From NCBI RefSeq assembly GCF_002554795.1, contig NZ_PDEQ01000001.1, positions 682,001 through 746,000 of the forward strand: 64,000 nucleotides of DNA, given 5' to 3'. Below, piece by piece: positions 60,459 to 64,000 of this stretch. A program made the translations under genes and the position numbers. The notes under the pieces were generated by a model that ran no database searches, was not told the DNA's origin, and saw only the letters and a list, made by a program, of their open reading frames with translations. Positions within the stretch are counted from its first letter, which is position 1; each line of letters starts with the position of its first letter. The stretch is from Longibacter salinarum. GTDB taxonomy: Bacteria > Bacteroidota > Rhodothermia > Rhodothermales > Salinibacteraceae.

Positions 60459-61001
60459 ATGTTCATGTCTCGCTCTCTCTCGCTCGCTGCCGGCTTCATC
60501 GCTGCGCTCGTTCTTGTTCTCTCTGGTTGTGGCAAAGAAGGCCCGAAAACGACGGAGCGCGTTGTTGAAGTATACCCAGACAGCACGCCGCGAACCGTGG
60601 AGGTGTTGCAAGGTGACTCGGTGATCGAGACACGGCATTTCCGTACAACCGGATCGCTGATGCGCATCGAGCGGGGCGACTCGGTTGCTACCTACCTCGA
60701 CATCCATTCTCTCGACTCCGCCTACGTGCTACAGGATTTCCTGCAGGGCCGCTGGCGGAGCATCGGCATCGATACAACCGACTCGGCCGCCAGTGAAACC
60801 TACGTGTTCGACAAAAACTCCCTCACGTTCATTAACCCGTTCGGGGAGCAACATGAATCGATTGGCATCCAGTACGACTCCCTGCGCACCCTATACACGG
60901 AGTCGGGTACGCCGGTCACGGCTGAGATCGTCGATGTCGACACGGTACAGGTAACCGGGTACACGCTGGTCCGAGAGGAACCGTTATCCACCGACGGATA
61001 G
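60459..61001 (+). CDS. Small lipoprotein, uncharacterised
   Basis: The 180-residue protein has a lipoprotein signal (hydrophobic residues 9-21, lipobox LSGC with Cys24). The remainder is beta-rich, acidic and shows no recognisable domain. Starts at 60459 and 60465 (MFMSRS) are both possible. It lies 51 bp after the DnaQ-like gene and ends with a bidirectional terminator shared with tyrS. Confidence 0.72.
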   Translation: MFMSRSLSLAAGFIAALVLVLSGCGKEGPKTTERVVEVYPDSTPRTVEVLQGDSVIETRHFRTTGSLMRIERGDSVATYLDIHSLDSAYVLQDFLQGRWRSIGIDTTDSAASETYVFDKNSLTFINPFGEQHESIGIQYDSLRTLYTESGTPVTAEIVDVDTVQVTGYTLVREEPLSTDG

Positions 61002-61022
61002 AACCTGCAGGGAGCAAACACA

Positions 61023-61062
61023 AAACGGCTCACCCGGGCGTGATTGCCCCGGTGAGCCGTTT
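61023..61062. terminator. Bidirectional terminator between lipoprotein and tyrS
   Basis: AAACGGCTCACC and GGTGAGCCGTTT form a perfect 12-bp stem around a GC-rich inner hairpin (CGGG/CCCC-like). A/T runs lie on each side, suiting the convergent gene pair. Confidence 0.88.
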
Positions 61063-61088
61063 CTCATGTTGATTCGAAATGGAACGGC

Positions 61089-62312
61089 CTATCCGTTCCA
61101 GAGAACGCGAGCGTAGCGGCGTTTCCCAACCTGCAGGACGAACGGGGCCCGATCCGACACGTCGACGTACAGGCCGGTATCCGTGACCGTCTCACCATCG
61201 ATGGAAACGGCGCCTTGCTTGATCATGCGGCGCCCCTCGCTATTTGACTGCGTGAGGCCTGCACCACGCATCAGGTTCAGAAGCCCAACCTCCTCTCCTT
61301 CGTCCGCCTCGGAAACATATTCATCAATGTCTTCCGGCACACCACCCTGTACGACGGTCTTTTCAAAGTGCTCGCGTGCCTCTTCCGCGGCGTCCTCTCC
61401 GTGATACATCGTCACGATGCGCGCGGCGAGCTGGTGCTTGGCGTCCCGTGGATTCTCCTCTGCGAACGCCTTCACCTTGTCGAGCGCCTCCGTCGGGATG
61501 TCCGTGATGAGCTCCGTATAGCGATAGATCTGCTCGTCCGGAATCGACATCGTCTTCCCGTACATTTCCGCGGGCGACTCGCTGATCCCGATGGCGTTGT
61601 CGAGCGACTTCGACATCTTCTCCTGCCCGTCTGTGCCGACCAGAAGCGGAAGCATCATACATACCTGTGGCTCCTGACCGTCAACCTCCTGTACGTGGCG
61701 ACCCACGAGGAGGTTGAACCGCTGATCGGTTCCACCGAGCTCGACATCCGCCTCGATGTGTTTCGAGTCCTGGGCCTGCGCGAGCGGGTACAGAAACTCG
61801 TGAATACTGATCGGCTGGCCCGCCTGGTAGCGCGTCTTGAAGTCTTCGCGCTCAAGCATCTGCGCCACCGTGTACGTGCCGGCAAGCTCGATGACGTCGC
61901 TAAACGTCATTTCATCGAGCCACTCGGAGTTGTAGACGATGTCCGTCTTGTCCTCGTCGAGAATCCGGGTCGCCTGCTCGTAGTACGTGCGACCATTCTC
62001 GCGCGTCTCCTCCAGGGTCAGCGCTGGACGGGTCTTCGATCGCCCCGTCGGGTCACCGATCATTCCGGTGAAGTCGCCAACGATGAGCACCGCGCGGTGC
62101 CCGAGATCCTGAAACTGGCGGAGCTTTCGGAGGACGACGGTGTGCCCGAGGTGCAGATCCGGCCGGCTCGGGTCGCAGCCGAGCTTTATGGTGAGAGGCG
62201 TGTCATTGTCGCGCGAGCGTTTCAGCTTCTTCTTGAGGTCATCTTCCGGCACGACCTCCTCGACGCCACGCATCAGAACCTTGAGCTGTTCGTCGACAGG
62301 TGGGAACGGCAT
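61089..62312 (-). CDS. tyrS: Tyrosyl-tRNA synthetase
   Basis: This class I aminoacyl-tRNA synthetase charges tRNA-Tyr. The 407-residue enzyme has the HIGH motif as HLGH (residues 54-57), the KMSKS motif intact (about residues 232-236) and a C-terminal S4 RNA-binding domain (about residues 345-405). CDPSRPDLHLGH and GGTDQRFNLLVGR are typical of the TyrRS group with the KMSKS form. smpB lies 98 bp upstream on the same strand. Confidence 0.95.
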   Translation of the reverse strand: MPFPPVDEQLKVLMRGVEEVVPEDDLKKKLKRSRDNDTPLTIKLGCDPSRPDLHLGHTVVLRKLRQFQDLGHRAVLIVGDFTGMIGDPTGRSKTRPALTLEETRENGRTYYEQATRILDEDKTDIVYNSEWLDEMTFSDVIELAGTYTVAQMLEREDFKTRYQAGQPISIHEFLYPLAQAQDSKHIEADVELGGTDQRFNLLVGRHVQEVDGQEPQVCMMLPLLVGTDGQEKMSKSLDNAIGISESPAEMYGKTMSIPDEQIYRYTELITDIPTEALDKVKAFAEENPRDAKHQLAARIVTMYHGEDAAEEAREHFEKTVVQGGVPEDIDEYVSEADEGEEVGLLNLMRGAGLTQSNSEGRRMIKQGAVSIDGETVTDTGLYVDVSDRAPFVLQVGKRRYARVLWNG

Positions 62313-62348
62313 TCGTTGCAGGATGAAATTGATTGGACAAAATGAACA

Positions 62349-62369
62349 GCCCGGCTACGTCGACCGGGC
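62349..62369 (-). terminator. Weak terminator-like hairpin after smpB
   Basis: GCCCGG and CCGGGC pair around a 9-nt loop. On the minus strand the stem is followed by TGTTCATTTTG, a poor U-run. It lies between smpB and tyrS and may only attenuate transcription. Confidence 0.35.
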
Positions 62370-62410
62370 CGTGAACGGTGCGGTGATCTGTGAGGGAAGC
62401 CCCTCCACCG

Positions 62411-62875
62411 CTAGATGTTGTACGACTTCTTCACTTCATCAAGTCGGCGCTGAGACTCTCGATCTTTGATCGACTGCCGCTTGTCGTGCTGCTTCTTCCC
62501 CTTGCCGAGGCCGATCTTCAGCTTTGCCCAGCCGTCGCGAAAGTACAACTCGAGCGGAACGATCGTGTAGCCCTCTTGCTCGGCTTTGTCGCCCCACTTC
62601 TCGATTTGACTCGACTTCAGCAGAAGCTTTCGATTCCGGCGCGGCTCGTGGTTGAAGTGGCTCGCCTGCTCGTACGGCTTGATGTATGCATCGTGCAGCA
62701 GCATTTCGCCGTAGCGATCCACGCTGCAGTACGACCCGTCGAGACTCACCTTGCCTTCGCGTACGGACTTCACCTCGGAGCCTTTCAGCACAAGACCTGC
62801 CTCCAGGGTTTCCTCGATGTTGTAGTTGAAGCGTGCCTTTTTATTACGCTCAACTGTTTTGATTCCGTCTCCCAT
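62411..62875 (-). CDS. smpB: SsrA-binding protein
   Basis: SmpB brings tmRNA to stalled ribosomes for trans-translation. The 154-residue beta-barrel protein shows [42 protein letters not shown] and a C-terminal [18 protein letters not shown] tail. It is one of the few genes here with a plausible Shine-Dalgarno sequence (AGGTGAG, about 5 nt before the ATG on the minus strand). tmRNA is not in the window. RNase R, which acts in the same pathway, is at 43469-45652. Confidence 0.95.
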   Translation of the reverse strand: MGDGIKTVERNKKARFNYNIEETLEAGLVLKGSEVKSVREGKVSLDGSYCSVDRYGEMLLHDAYIKPYEQASHFNHEPRRNRKLLLKSSQIEKWGDKAEQEGYTIVPLELYFRDGWAKLKIGLGKGKKQHDKRQSIKDRESQRRLDEVKKSYNI

Positions 62876-62921
62876 AACTCACCTTTTCCACGTCTTGTCA
62901 ATCGTATCGCCGGGCCTCGCG

Positions 62922-63836
62922 CTAGTCGTCGCCACCCGGGTTGAGGTCCGGCAGATCCCCTTTCGGAAAGTTCGGGGGCGAGCCAGGGGGCTGATCTCCA
63001 CTGGACGGTGGGGCTTCCGGGGGCGGGCCTTCGTCATCGTCATCTTCCTTGCCCTGTCCGAGGAAAACGAACGGTAGGTCCGGCACCTCATCGGTCAGGT
63101 CATAGTAAAACATGTACTGCCGGAGCTCTGTCAGGCTCGCAATCGCGAGCCGGTCGAGCGCCGAACGCAGATCTTCGCGATAAAACTCGCCGAGCCGCTG
63201 TGACGTCTCCTGCGCCATGACCCAGACGTCGCGGTTTTCTTCCGCAGCCTTGCGTCCGTCGACGAGCGCTTCCGTCAGATCATCCGTCGCCTGGTCGCGC
63301 CGCGTGACGAAGAGGCCCCAGACCATCGGGTAGTTTGTCAGCTCGTACCATTCGCGTCCAAGGTCCATGGAGAAGGTATCGACCTCCATGGCCGGCACGT
63401 CGTTTCCAACGAGAAGGGCAGCGTCTTCCTCCGTGTCCATGAGCTGGCGCGGGGACAGGCCGTCGTACGGGACGAAGGCGGGCTCCTCACCGTAGTGCTC
63501 TTGAAGCACCACGCGAGCAATAAACCGCTCCTGTGAGACACGGCGATCGTACGCCACCGTCTTCGGGTAATCGTGCAGTCCCCCGCTCCAGGCGAGACGC
63601 GCGTACGGATACTTCCACGAGACCAGTCCCACACTGGGAATGACATCGATCGAGTCCGCAGCCTGCAATGCGAGCGTCGTCGGGAGAAGCGCAACGTCGA
63701 CTTCCCCCTGAACGAGGCGCCGCGCACACTCCTCCGGACGGAATCGCAGGATGTCAAACGGGTTGGACACCGCTCCGGACGTAAATCCGGACACGAGAAA
63801 CTCTGCCGGCGGTAAATCCCAGATGGCGAGCTTCAT
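62922..63836 (-). CDS. mqnA: MqnA-type chorismate dehydratase
   Basis: The 304-residue protein matches the MqnA/MqnD periplasmic-binding-protein-like family, most like MqnA, which dehydrates chorismate at the start of the futalosine route to menaquinone. Family features include FVSYLNA-like positions occupied by SGFTSGAVSNPFDILRF, the VDVALLPTT segment and SVGLVSWKYPYARLAWS. The C-terminal 40 residues are an unusual Asp/Gly/Pro-rich tail outside the fold. No other mqn gene is in the window, so the pathway assignment is an inference. The 164 bp after it (to 64000) show no gene. Confidence 0.78.
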   Translation of the reverse strand: MKLAIWDLPPAEFLVSGFTSGAVSNPFDILRFRPEECARRLVQGEVDVALLPTTLALQAADSIDVIPSVGLVSWKYPYARLAWSGGLHDYPKTVAYDRRVSQERFIARVVLQEHYGEEPAFVPYDGLSPRQLMDTEEDAALLVGNDVPAMEVDTFSMDLGREWYELTNYPMVWGLFVTRRDQATDDLTEALVDGRKAAEENRDVWVMAQETSQRLGEFYREDLRSALDRLAIASLTELRQYMFYYDLTDEVPDLPFVFLGQGKEDDDDEGPPPEAPPSSGDQPPGSPPNFPKGDLPDLNPGGDD

Positions 63837-64000
63837 TCAGACAGGCGATTCTTTTCCGAGAGACGCGAAATCAATGGCCCATAGGCGTGAAACAGCACGC
63901 GTCCGAGCCTTCAGACTCAGACGCGTGCAGAGCCGTTGGATACTGTGCGCCTAATCGGCAATAGCCGACGCAGCCACGCATCCGCCGAAAAAACCGGCTT

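Noticed and set aside
1-64000. CRISPR arrays, rRNA genes, insertion sequences, toxin-antitoxin or restriction systems
   Set aside because: None was seen. The repeats found are three dispersed copies, not regularly spaced, and no transposase, Cas or restriction protein is recognisable among the open frames.

Overview
The window reads as chromosomal housekeeping DNA from a GC-rich, halophile-type member of the Rhodothermota/Bacteroidota lineage (Salinibacter, Longibacter and relatives). This placement is inferred from gene content, not from a search: a TamB-type assembly protein, a YtxJ-type bacilliredoxin, a TlpA lipoprotein, a GIN-domain protein, an MqnA-type menaquinone gene, acidic proteins, and an almost complete absence of Shine-Dalgarno sequences (many starts follow pyrimidine-rich leaders). 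There are no rRNA genes, CRISPR arrays, recognisable transposases or prophage. Coding density is high.

Layout. 1-1.3 kb: two small membrane proteins that carry the same about 60-residue module three times in total. 1.35-10.3 kb: a minus-strand stress block with five two-domain universal stress proteins, an Acg-type nitroreductase and a membrane-anchored beta-lactamase-fold serine hydrolase. 10.5-13.1 kb: a methyltransferase and oligoendopeptidase F. 13.4-17.9 kb: hisB-proC-hisH-hisA-hisF plus a small membrane protein. 17.9-21.9 kb: a SLOG/MoCo-carrier-like protein, ThpR, LolA, a YbhN-type membrane protein and RlmB. 22-25.8 kb: a fadI-fadJ beta-oxidation operon with a well-placed candidate operator. 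25.9-32.8 kb: redox and envelope genes (YtxJ, TlpA, GIN-domain protein), three uncharacterised genes, a YdjM-type hydrolase, MscS and OsmC. 33-38.2 kb: quinone oxidoreductase, a hydrolase-OsmC fusion, a TANGO2/NRDE protein, an rRNA-methylase-like protein and AroB. 38.4-45.7 kb: TamB and RNase R. 45.9-50 kb: a single-domain Usp, a flavoprotein-polyferredoxin fusion and NAD kinase. 50.2-50.6 kb: two identical tRNA-Phe genes. 50.9-54.6 kb: a coiled-coil protein, a ClpP-like protein that has lost its catalytic Ser and His, and an acetyl-CoA-synthetase-type enzyme. 54.9-61 kb: a Ser/Asp-rich lipoprotein, a cNMP/CBS/DUF294 protein, a DnaQ-type exonuclease and a small lipoprotein. 61-63.8 kb: tyrS, smpB and mqnA.

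Functionally the window joins central metabolism (His, Pro and shikimate synthesis, beta-oxidation, acetate activation, NADP and menaquinone supply) with envelope biogenesis (LolA, TamB, several lipoproteins) and a large stress/redox set (six Usp proteins, OsmC and an OsmC fusion, YtxJ, TlpA, quinone oxidoreductase, nitroreductase). Most of the better signals for a second look are non-coding: an interspersed repeat of up to about 270 bp present in three diverged copies in the same orientation (6922, 32927, 57435), and palindromes or promoters in several intergenic regions. The best protein oddities are the degenerate ClpP paralogue, the flavoprotein-polyferredoxin fusion, and the Usp/Acg-nitroreductase cluster, which recalls the mycobacterial dormancy regulon.
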